Below are positions 44,965 to 53,076 of a stretch of 64,000 bases of DNA, piece by piece. Made by a program: the position numbers and the translations under genes. The notes under the pieces are model-generated. The model was not told the origin of the DNA, searched no databases, and saw only the letters and a program-made list of their open reading frames with translations. How positions within the stretch are numbered: position 1 is the first letter of the stretch; each line of letters opens with the position of its first letter. This DNA is from a bacterium D16-56 (GTDB lineage Bacteria > Bacillota > Clostridia > Lachnospirales > Lachnospiraceae): assembly GCA_003611875.1 (NCBI GenBank), contig RAYY01000013.1, positions 1 through 64,000 of the forward strand. Reading direction: 5' to 3'.

Positions 44965-46032
44965 ATGCTCAATCAAATAAATTCATCAACCATCACATTA
45001 GACAATGGATACACCTTCAGCCGGGTCATCAACGGCTGCTGGCAGCTTTCCGCAGAGCACTGTCTGAAGGGAAGCCTGGATCTTGACGACGCAGTAAAAG
45101 CCTTTCATATGCTGAAGGAACGGGGCCTGACCACCTTTGACTGTGCAGATATCTATACCGGTGTGGAGGATATTCTGGGCCGTTTTGTTCTGGAGCTTAA
45201 GGAAATGGGCGGCTATTCCCATGACGACATTCAAATCCACACAAAATATGTACCGGATTTAAATCTGTTAGACCAGGTAAATCTTGCCTATACAGAAAAA
45301 ATCATTGACCGCAGCCTTCTGCGCCTTCACAGGGACTGTCTGGATCTGGTTCAGTTCCACTGGTGGGACTATGAGGTTCCAGGAATGCTGGAAACGGCTT
45401 TTGATCTGATAAAGCTTCAGGAAAAGGGAAAAATCCGAAACATCGCCATGTGCAATTTTGATACAGAGCATTTAAAAATCATGACAGACGCAGGGATCCC
45501 GGCAGTATCCAACCAGACACAATATTCCTTATTTGACAGACGCCCGGAAAAGTCCCTTCTGCCCTACTCAAGAGAGCATGACATTTACTGCTTTTGCTAC
45601 GGCTCCCTTGCCGGAGGCTTTTTATCTGACCGCTGGATCGGCATAAAGCGGGAGGATTTTGAACCAGAAACCAGATCCCATGTAAAATATCTGCAGATTA
45701 TTGAGGACTCCCTTGGATGGGATGGCTTCCAAAGCCTTCTGCTTTTGCTGAAAGAGATCGCCGACACCCATCAGGTCAGTATTTCCGATGTGGCTGTCAA
45801 ATATATTTTAGACCAGCCAGGCGTAGGCGCTGTAATGGTAGGCTGCAGAAACAGCAGGCATGTGGAGGACAATGTAAGAATCAGCACCTTACAGCTGACC
45901 CAGGAGGAAACCCAGCGTCTCCATTCCTTTGTGGGACAATATCCCACGCCGGAAGGCGAACCCTTTACCTTAGAGAGAACTCCTGGATCCCGATACCGCA
46001 ATATTATGAAAATGAATTTGAACAAAGCTTAG
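44965..46032 (+). CDS. Aldo/keto reductase
   Basis: 355 residues, NADPH-dependent TIM-barrel reductase. The catalytic tetrad is visible: Asp in TFDCADIYTG with its Tyr (~52-57), the Lys in IHTKYV (~94), the His in VQFHWWDY (~129). SNQTQYS (~189) and GAVMVGCRN (~290) mark cofactor-binding loops. Second gene of the T-box unit. Substrate unknown. Confidence 0.87.
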   Translation: MLNQINSSTITLDNGYTFSRVINGCWQLSAEHCLKGSLDLDDAVKAFHMLKERGLTTFDCADIYTGVEDILGRFVLELKEMGGYSHDDIQIHTKYVPDLNLLDQVNLAYTEKIIDRSLLRLHRDCLDLVQFHWWDYEVPGMLETAFDLIKLQEKGKIRNIAMCNFDTEHLKIMTDAGIPAVSNQTQYSLFDRRPEKSLLPYSREHDIYCFCYGSLAGGFLSDRWIGIKREDFEPETRSHVKYLQIIEDSLGWDGFQSLLLLLKEIADTHQVSISDVAVKYILDQPGVGAVMVGCRNSRHVEDNVRISTLQLTQEETQRLHSFVGQYPTPEGEPFTLERTPGSRYRNIMKMNLNKA

Positions 46033-46048
46033 AAAGAGAGGACCTGTC

Positions 46049-47431
46049 ATGGAAGCAAGACAAAACCTACTGACCTTTCGAGGGGGAATCCTTTTCTCCT
46101 TGATTCCCCTATTGATTTATGTATTCTTCTGCGTGGTATTATTTATTTGCTTTAAAGCATTTAATATGGAAGCCCTGGCTGTGGGAGGATTTCTGGCTCT
46201 GCTGGCAGGAGGCTTATTCTGCACCAGCTACAAGGCCTTCTGGGACAGCGTGATCAAGGGAATCTCCTCCATCACATCGGTTTCTGTGGTCATCATCCTG
46301 CTGTTGGTGGGAATGTTCAGCCAGCTCATCAAGACCTGCGGCCTGTCAGGCGGTTTTGTCTGGATTGCCAACACCCTGGGCATTCATGGCGGATTTTTTG
46401 CAGCCTTTACCTTTCTTGCCACTTGTATTGTATCCACTGCCACCGGTTCTTCTATCGGAACCATGTTTATCGCATTTCCCATATTTTATCCGGCAGGCAT
46501 GATCCTTGGGGCCAATGAAATGTTCATGGCAGGCAGTATTGTATCCGGCGCAATCTTTGGCGACAACCTGGCTCCGATTTCTGACACCACCATTGCCTCT
46601 GCGTCCACACAGCAGTTTGCAGACGGACATCCGGCAGATATCGGCGGCGTTGTGTCCAGCCGCCTTCCGTACTCTGCTGTTGCCGGTCTGATTACCATTG
46701 TCATCTTTGCCCTGTTCGGTGGTATGGGGGGAACCTTCCAGGGCGGAGAGATCGACGCAGCGGCAAATCCCATGTCCCTCATCATGCTCATTCCGGTTGT
46801 GGTCATGCTGACCGTGTCCACCAAAACAAGAAATATTTATGCCGGGATCCTGGCAGGGCTGAGCCTGGGCACCGCAGTGGGCCTGATTGCCGGTCTGTTT
46901 CCCTTCAGCGCTGTCTTTGCCAATGATGCCGCCAACAACGCTGCCACTGGTTTTTTAATTGATGGGGTCAACAGTATCCTCCCCACCTGCGCCCTGGTCC
47001 TTTCCGTGTTCGGAATCATGGGTGTTTTAAATGATTCCGGAATGCTGGCCCGGATTGCAGACAAAATATTAGACAGCAAAATGGGGCAGACCTCCCAGGG
47101 GGCAGAGCTGATCTGTATGGCCGGCGTCTCCCTGACCACCATCCTGTTAGGCGGCGTCACCAGCGCCTCCATTCTGACCTTCGGGCCAATCCTCAACAGG
47201 ATCGGCGCTGCCAGAAATATCCACCCATACAGGCGGGCTAATTTACTGGACGGAACTGCCAACAGCCTGCCGGCCATTATTCCCTTTATGAGCGTATTTG
47301 TGTTTATTGGATCCGCCTTGACCGGATTATCCCCGGTGGTGGTGGCAGGCGGCTCCTTGTATGGATTTGTCCTGTTCGCCGTGTTTTTGGTTTCTGTCCT
47401 TACAGGATGGGGCCGGAGACCGGAAAGCTAA
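46049..47431 (+). CDS. NhaC-family transporter
   Basis: 460 residues and about twelve membrane segments, Na+/H+ antiporter NhaC family (IT superfamily). Conserved loop segments GSSIGTMFIAFPIF (~142), IFGDNLAPISDTTIASASTQ (~170) and GTANSLPAIIPFMS (~397). Several NhaC homologues under T-box control are amino-acid transporters rather than simple antiporters. With a serine-type leader, serine or a related compound is the inferred substrate. It starts 16 bases after the reductase gene. Confidence 0.82.
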   Translation: MEARQNLLTFRGGILFSLIPLLIYVFFCVVLFICFKAFNMEALAVGGFLALLAGGLFCTSYKAFWDSVIKGISSITSVSVVIILLLVGMFSQLIKTCGLSGGFVWIANTLGIHGGFFAAFTFLATCIVSTATGSSIGTMFIAFPIFYPAGMILGANEMFMAGSIVSGAIFGDNLAPISDTTIASASTQQFADGHPADIGGVVSSRLPYSAVAGLITIVIFALFGGMGGTFQGGEIDAAANPMSLIMLIPVVVMLTVSTKTRNIYAGILAGLSLGTAVGLIAGLFPFSAVFANDAANNAATGFLIDGVNSILPTCALVLSVFGIMGVLNDSGMLARIADKILDSKMGQTSQGAELICMAGVSLTTILLGGVTSASILTFGPILNRIGAARNIHPYRRANLLDGTANSLPAIIPFMSVFVFIGSALTGLSPVVVAGGSLYGFVLFAVFLVSVLTGWGRRPES

Positions 47432-47505
47432 GTGTCCCATGAGCTCTGGCTTTCCCCAAAACCGGTCCATCCTGCTGTATTTTTACCGCACTTATAAGCT
47501 GTTCC

Positions 47506-48801
47506 TTACAGCACAAAGGACAAGATCAGATTAAACGCCACAGAAGACAGCACACTTACCGGAACTGCCACAAACAGCAGCTTGGGAAACATTTCATTTC
47601 TCTCCTCCTCTGTGCTGCAGGAGCCAAGTACCAGGCTTCCGCCAGAGGAAAATGGTGAGATTGCAGAGCTCTGAGCTCCAATAATAATACAGGCAAACAA
47701 AGTCAGCGGGTTGATTCCCGTAGTCCCGGCCAAGGTGGGCACCAAGGGGAACAATGCCGGACACACCACTCCCAAAGTACTGGAGAAAAAGCTCATAATG
47801 GCTCCAATGATACTGAAGGCAATGGGCACGATCCATGTGGGCAGGCTGCTTCCGGCCCAGGCAGCCAAAAGGTCAATGGTTCCGGCCTCAATCGCCACAT
47901 TGATCAGCATTCCCACACTGCAGATCATGATAATGGTATTCCACGGAACCTTGGCAATCACATCCTTCTGAGACGCCAGCCCAAAGAACATGGCAATCAC
48001 AGAAAACAGCACTGCCACCAGCCCCACATCCATCTTACTGTTAATAAACGTAATCGCCTCTGCCCCTGGCAGAATAATATGTAAAATGGGGAAGATCAAA
48101 ACCACAATAATCATGGCAATCATCAGATACAGGTTGATCCTTTGTTTGTCTGTAAATGCTTCCGGCCTTTCAAAGGTCACACCCTTGCCGATGCCGCGAT
48201 TGCTCTTGGGAATATAGCGGAAGGCACCGATCAGCAGTAAGGAGAACAGCACACTCCCCACAAAAATCACTGCCGTGTAGGAAAATGCCACGTCGCCCAA
48301 ACCGCCTTCCTCCATCAGCCCCCGAAAAATGATTCCGCTGCCGCTGGTCATAAAATTGGCCCCGGACAATGCGCCGCAGTTAATGGCTACCGCCCCTGTA
48401 AGCTGATCCATCCTGGCCTCTTTACAGATCAGGATGGTAATAGGAGCCATAAACGCCATTACCGTAAAAAATCCTGCCCCCAAAGCCGCGATTCCCGCAC
48501 TGGCCAGATACAGGGCAAAGGGTAAAAGTCCAGGAAATCTCCGGCAGGCATACAAAAGATATCGGGCCGTTTTCTCCAATGTCCCATTAACCAGGGCAAA
48601 ATTATAGAACAGAGAAACAGAAAAAATCACAAACATAGTACTGACCGGCCATCCGCCGATTACATCTTTCGTCTTCATTCCCAGGGCAAAGCAGCCGATT
48701 AGATAGGCAAAAACAATGGCAAAAAACCCTGTATTGAATTTTGTCTTATATCCTATGGCAACCGACAAGGCAATTGCCCCGATTATCAATGCACTCAGCA
48801 T
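47506..48801 (-). CDS. MatC/SLC13-like anion permease
   Basis: 431 residues and ten or more membrane segments, with two repeated halves each carrying a Ser/Gly-rich re-entrant motif (INCGALSGANFMTSGSG ~140; IGAQSSAISPFSSGGSLV ~373), as in DASS/ArsB-type carboxylate permeases. The N-terminus resembles the dicarboxylate carrier MatC. AGGAGG precedes the ATG. Transcribed after the DUF6282 gene; carboxylate import is likely. Confidence 0.75.
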   Translation of the reverse strand: MLSALIIGAIALSVAIGYKTKFNTGFFAIVFAYLIGCFALGMKTKDVIGGWPVSTMFVIFSVSLFYNFALVNGTLEKTARYLLYACRRFPGLLPFALYLASAGIAALGAGFFTVMAFMAPITILICKEARMDQLTGAVAINCGALSGANFMTSGSGIIFRGLMEEGGLGDVAFSYTAVIFVGSVLFSLLLIGAFRYIPKSNRGIGKGVTFERPEAFTDKQRINLYLMIAMIIVVLIFPILHIILPGAEAITFINSKMDVGLVAVLFSVIAMFFGLASQKDVIAKVPWNTIIMICSVGMLINVAIEAGTIDLLAAWAGSSLPTWIVPIAFSIIGAIMSFFSSTLGVVCPALFPLVPTLAGTTGINPLTLFACIIIGAQSSAISPFSSGGSLVLGSCSTEEERNEMFPKLLFVAVPVSVLSSVAFNLILSFVL

Positions 48802-48835
48802 AATTTCCTCCTACTGTTTTTCTCAATCCATTTCT

Positions 48836-49696
48836 TTACTCAATTCCCAAAAGACCTGCCTGGATATCATGGGTCATATATCGAAGCGCATCTTCCCCTA
48901 CCCCATGATCCGAGAGATACTGCATATACTGCTCCAGGGCAATCTCCCAGTTGGGATTCTCCACCTGTCCGCCGTCTGTAGACACCATAACATTTTTATA
49001 CCCGCATGCCTCCACAGCCTCCAGGTTCATGGGAAGATTGCTCTTATATTTTCCTCCCCCCATGGGCTGAGCAAAGCAGTGCTCCAGAATCACATCATAA
49101 TCCTTCACGATCCTCACCTGATCCTCCAGGCTCATCCCTACCATCCACCACTCCGGATGAGTCACCACCAGCTTTTTCACCCCGGCATCCCTGGCTGCCT
49201 CCACTACCCGGAAACACTCCTCCGGAGACACATGACCGGTTCCCAATACTACGTCATAATCCTTTACCAGCCGAAAGATATCAGACAATTCCGGCACCAC
49301 CTTTCCGTCCCGAACCACCTCCACACAGCCGGACGGATCCTGATTCTGCTTCATCATATTGTTCCGCGCCGACTGGGTCGGAAGCCAGATCACCTTTGCC
49401 CCCAGCTTCAGCCCGCTCTCCACGGCCCAGGGATTAATGCCGCCCATCTGACGGTTCATGGTAACACTGCCGAACATAGTAAAATCATTATCCCCCTGAT
49501 GAACGATTTCATTATGCCGGTTGCATAAAAATGCCCGGTCAACCGTAGTCCCCTGGTGAGTTTTGATCACAATCGCCCTTGCCCCTGCCCGGATTCCCGC
49601 CTCCATCAGCTCAAAATCATCATATGCCCGATGTCGGATATCCGGATTAGAGTGAACATGCATGTCAATCACTCCCTGTAAAGATACTTTTCCCAT
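48836..49696 (-). CDS. DUF6282 amidohydrolase-like protein
   Basis: 286 residues with a TIM-barrel metal-hydrolase look. IDMHVHSNPDIRHR near residue 10 supplies two metal His. IKTHQGTT, GTGHVSPEEC, VVTHPEW and MVSTDGGQ carry further His/Asp residues at positions expected of the amidohydrolase superfamily. Paired with the permease 34 bases downstream and divergent from a LysR gene, suggesting hydrolysis of the imported acid or amide. Substrate unknown. Confidence 0.72.
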   Translation of the reverse strand: MGKVSLQGVIDMHVHSNPDIRHRAYDDFELMEAGIRAGARAIVIKTHQGTTVDRAFLCNRHNEIVHQGDNDFTMFGSVTMNRQMGGINPWAVESGLKLGAKVIWLPTQSARNNMMKQNQDPSGCVEVVRDGKVVPELSDIFRLVKDYDVVLGTGHVSPEECFRVVEAARDAGVKKLVVTHPEWWMVGMSLEDQVRIVKDYDVILEHCFAQPMGGGKYKSNLPMNLEAVEACGYKNVMVSTDGGQVENPNWEIALEQYMQYLSDHGVGEDALRYMTHDIQAGLLGIE

Positions 49697-49782
49697 TTCT
49701 TCCTTTCTCCTTTACAATTTTCTGACAAACACCGGTTTTTGTCTTGTATTTTACGTATGAATATCATATAATAAATCAGAGA

Positions 49783-49811
49783 TTGATGAAACTGAAAATA
49801 CTTTATATACT
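49783..49811 (+). promoter_or_regulatory. Promoter of the LysR gene
   Basis: TTGATG (49783-49788), 17-base spacer, TATACT (49806-49811). Confidence 0.55.
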
Positions 49812-49813
49812 CC

Positions 49814-49828
49814 ATCGGAAAAACCGAT
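49814..49828. promoter_or_regulatory. LysR-type T-N11-A operator
   Basis: ATCGG-AAAAA-CCGAT, a perfect 15-bp inverted repeat containing T-N11-A. It lies just past the -10 of the LysR gene promoter, suiting autorepression plus control of the divergent hydrolase/permease pair. Confidence 0.65.
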
Positions 49829-49854
49829 AGCAAAAGAAAAGGAGATTACCAGAC

Positions 49855-50790
49855 ATGCATCTGAAAGAACTGACCTACATTGTTACCCTGGCAGACGAGG
49901 GCAGCATTTCCCGCGCTGCTGACAAGCTTTATATGGCTCAATCCAGCCTCAGCCAGTTTCTTCAGCAGTATGAATCCGAGCTGGGGCTGCCCTTATTTAT
50001 ACGCACCTCCAAGGGAATCCGCCCCACTGCCGCCGGCATCTTGTTTATTGACAATGCCCGCACCATCCTGACCCATTACCGCCTGGTTCAGAATGAACTT
50101 TGGGATATGGCAGAGCTGAATGGCGGAAGTGTAATTCTGGGCATCAGCTCCTTCCGGGGCAGATATATGCTGCCTAAGATCCTGACACGTTTTTATGAAA
50201 AATATCCCGGAATCCGGGTTGATATTGTAGAGCAGAACAGCATGGCCTTAGAAGACCGCCTGATTGACGGTTCCATTGACCTGGCCATTGTAGCCCTGCC
50301 CCTTACCCGTTTGACTCATGAAGTAGAATTTATCAAAAAAGACGAAATATTTATTGTAGCCAACCGAAATCATCCGGTTATGAAATTTGCCCGCAAAAGG
50401 AAGGATTCCCCCTATTATTGGGTCGATCTGAAAGACACGGCTTCCTTTGAATACATCTTAAGCGATTACGATACCATTCTCGGCAGCACCAGCCGCCGCC
50501 AGTTTCAAAAAGCCGGCATCAAGCCTATTGCCTATAATACCAACATTACGGCAGATTTAGGCGTAGCCATGGCCCAGGCCGGACTGGGCCTGGCTTTTAC
50601 CTATCATTCCTGCGCCCGGAACGATCCAAACACAGAATACCTTTCTATCGGAGAAGACGGCGTATTTCTGGAGCTGGCCCTGGCTCATCCCTACTCCACC
50701 TACCAGTCCAAAGCCGCACTGGCCCTGGGAAACGTCATCAAACAAACCTTTTCCCCTCAGTCAGCTTCTCATCCTTCGGTTCAGCAATAA
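49855..50790 (+). CDS. LysR-family transcriptional regulator
   Basis: 311 residues. The N-terminal winged helix (LKELTYIVTLADEGSISRAA, then MAQSSLSQFLQQYESELGLP) is followed by a two-lobed effector domain (VDIVEQNSMALEDRLIDGSI, DLAIVALP). Divergent from the DUF6282/permease operon with a T-N11-A site between them, so it probably senses the substrate or product of those genes. Confidence 0.9.
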   Translation: MHLKELTYIVTLADEGSISRAADKLYMAQSSLSQFLQQYESELGLPLFIRTSKGIRPTAAGILFIDNARTILTHYRLVQNELWDMAELNGGSVILGISSFRGRYMLPKILTRFYEKYPGIRVDIVEQNSMALEDRLIDGSIDLAIVALPLTRLTHEVEFIKKDEIFIVANRNHPVMKFARKRKDSPYYWVDLKDTASFEYILSDYDTILGSTSRRQFQKAGIKPIAYNTNITADLGVAMAQAGLGLAFTYHSCARNDPNTEYLSIGEDGVFLELALAHPYSTYQSKAALALGNVIKQTFSPQSASHPSVQQ

Positions 50791-50804
50791 AATATGCCGG
50801 AACA

Positions 50805-51743
50805 TCACGAAAGCCCTGCCTCTGTGCCAAACCATCTTCCGATTCTGCCGATAAGCCTCAGCACATCCTCCTTCATTGCTTCCGGAAAGGAGCTTAATAC
50901 CGGCGCTGTCTCAAAGCTCAGAGCCCCGTCAAACCGGATTGCCCGAAGCCCTCTTACAAATCCCTCCCAGTCCGTAGAGGTTCTGTTTTCCCTGGTTTTG
51001 GTAAAGGTAAAAGGAATCTGATGCAGATCCTTCATCCCGTCATTGTCATGGATGTGAAGCACCTTCAGCCGGTCTCCCAGAGCCGTGAGAAACCCTTCAA
51101 AGTCAATCCCCACCAGATTGGCATGTCCTGTATCGAAACAAAATCCCAGCACCTGGGCTTTATATTTTTCGTTTATCCGGTCAATGCGCTCTGCTGCCTT
51201 TTTCACATTACAGCAGGGTCCCTCTACAAGATGTCCTCCTGTGTTCTGATAAAGATTCTCAATGCATATGGTGATCCCAAGCTCTTTTGCCATCGGCGCA
51301 AGAAAATGGAGAAACTGCTCTGTCCTCTCCCACTCTGCCTCCTCTGAGCCAAGCTGCTTTGCCAGCTTAAATCCATGAACCACAATGTACCTGCACTCCA
51401 AAAAGCTGCAGATTCTCATGCTTTTCGGTGCAACTACATTCCGCAAATAATCATTCAATTCCCTGCTGCCATTGGGTACATAATTGGGGTAAGGCATATG
51501 AAGCTGATGAATCCGGATCCCCGCCTCTTTTGCGCCCTTTTTATGAGGTGTAAAAAACGTCTCCAGCTCCCTGTCCGACTGGTCAAAAAAATCATTCTTT
51601 TCCTCTCTGTACAATGCCGTATTTTCCAGATAAGAATTTAAGCTGAAATCCACACAGGAAAACCCTGTCTTTTTCAGCATCTGAAATCCAGAGAAGGGAT
51701 CCTCATCCATTACCACATTCTTTGACTGCACTCCGATCTCCAT
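50805..51743 (-). CDS. Sugar isomerase/epimerase, TIM barrel
   Basis: 312 residues, AP endonuclease 2-type barrel. Metal ligands look intact: Glu in TICIENLYQN (~152), Asp/His in CFDTGHANL (~205), His in LHIHDND (~232), Glu in LSFETAP (~278). The ATG is five bases past the stop of the upstream paralogue and uses GGAGG inside that gene's end. Substrate unknown. Confidence 0.78.
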   Translation of the reverse strand: MEIGVQSKNVVMDEDPFSGFQMLKKTGFSCVDFSLNSYLENTALYREEKNDFFDQSDRELETFFTPHKKGAKEAGIRIHQLHMPYPNYVPNGSRELNDYLRNVVAPKSMRICSFLECRYIVVHGFKLAKQLGSEEAEWERTEQFLHFLAPMAKELGITICIENLYQNTGGHLVEGPCCNVKKAAERIDRINEKYKAQVLGFCFDTGHANLVGIDFEGFLTALGDRLKVLHIHDNDGMKDLHQIPFTFTKTRENRTSTDWEGFVRGLRAIRFDGALSFETAPVLSSFPEAMKEDVLRLIGRIGRWFGTEAGLS

Positions 51744-51748
51744 TTCCC

Positions 51749-53017
51749 CTACACCTCCCTCAGCCGGTCAAAATGAAACGACGGCATATATTCATCATTA
51801 AAAAATCCGATGTTTTTTACCCCCATATCCTGAAGCTGCTTTTCGATCTCCCGGTAATAAATGTTGCAGATCAGCACCACACAATCACCGGAAAGCTCCT
51901 TCAGGGCCTTGGGCGGCTTTACCTCCAGGCCGCAGAAGCTGCTTCCCCACAGCCTTTCGTTGTTGTCACAGGTAAACAAAGGCGGATAGGCCTCCCCATA
52001 GCATTTCATATAATTCCGGCACATATTGCCCGCTCCAAAGAGTACGATAGAGCTGTATTTCCTCAGCAGTCCCTCTATCTCAATCTGCCATTTAAAATAC
52101 TCTGCCACAGCTTTGGCAAGCCCCATAAGCTGAGGCCGCAGCAAAGGAGAAAAGGCCCCTGCCGTGCCGGCCAGGTCAAAGACAAGCTGCCCGTCAAACC
52201 CCACCTTTCTCAAGCCCCGGATCAGACTCAGCCAATCCGTCTGAGACTGTCCGCCTTCCACGCTGGTAAACGGCAGCATAGAAGTCTCATGATACCCGTC
52301 ACAGTCCCGGACGATCACCAGCTTGATACGGCTGTCCAAAGCTTCTGCAAACTCAGCCATATCCTGTCCGCAGAGATTGCATACCCCCACGTCCATACAA
52401 AACCCAAAGCATTCTTGGCCAAACTCCTCATTCAGCCGGTCCACCCATTCTGCCGCCTCACTGCCATCCGAACAGATTCCCCTTATCAGATGACCGTTCA
52501 TATCCCGGCATTGATTTTCCAGCAAAAGCATTACATTATTTTCACGGGCCACAGCCCCAAGACGCAGATAATAATCCCGGTTCACCTTCCACACATCCTG
52601 ACGGCTGACCCCGGCAAACAAAGGACGGACAGCCAGATACCTACAGCCAATCCGGCCGCAGTATCGGATACTCTCCTTCTGAATCTGAATCAGCAGCTCA
52701 GTCAAATCCTTGCGCTTTGTGTTCCGCTGCAGATAGGGACTTCTGGCAGACAGAATCTTAAGCCCTCTCTCCCTGCACAAAGAAACCATCCGGTCAAAAC
52801 GTCCGCCCAGCTCTGCCGGATTCTCTGTTACCAGCTTTACATCGGACGGCAGCTCTCCCTTTTTAACAGGCTCTCCCACATTTTCCAGCTCCCCGGCCCC
52901 GCAGCACATCCCCAATTCCAAAAATACATTCTCAAAACCGGCGTTCACCAGATCCATCATCCCCTGTCCGGGCATATTCGGATTCACAAGGCCTGCCGGA
53001 GAACAAACAATATCCAT
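51749..53017 (-). CDS. Degenerate TIM-barrel isomerase fused to a Rossmann domain
   Basis: 422 residues. Residues ~1-305 align with the downstream isomerase. One Glu survives (LLLENQ), but the Asp-X2-His motif reads DVGVCN, the metal-His strand reads VIVRDCD, and the final Glu segment reads LVFDLAG. Metal catalysis is therefore probably lost. Residues ~315-422 form a Rossmann-like domain (IVLFGAGNMCRNYMKCYG, then LFTCDNNERLWGSSFCG), similar to the one in the 779-residue protein upstream. A regulatory or scaffolding role is inferred. Confidence 0.7.
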   Translation of the reverse strand: MDIVCSPAGLVNPNMPGQGMMDLVNAGFENVFLELGMCCGAGELENVGEPVKKGELPSDVKLVTENPAELGGRFDRMVSLCRERGLKILSARSPYLQRNTKRKDLTELLIQIQKESIRYCGRIGCRYLAVRPLFAGVSRQDVWKVNRDYYLRLGAVARENNVMLLLENQCRDMNGHLIRGICSDGSEAAEWVDRLNEEFGQECFGFCMDVGVCNLCGQDMAEFAEALDSRIKLVIVRDCDGYHETSMLPFTSVEGGQSQTDWLSLIRGLRKVGFDGQLVFDLAGTAGAFSPLLRPQLMGLAKAVAEYFKWQIEIEGLLRKYSSIVLFGAGNMCRNYMKCYGEAYPPLFTCDNNERLWGSSFCGLEVKPPKALKELSGDCVVLICNIYYREIEKQLQDMGVKNIGFFNDEYMPSFHFDRLREV

Positions 53018-53076
53018 AAAAACCCCTTTCTTCCCAAAATCATGCAGCAGCTTCCCAAAGAACAGCTCCTAATCTT

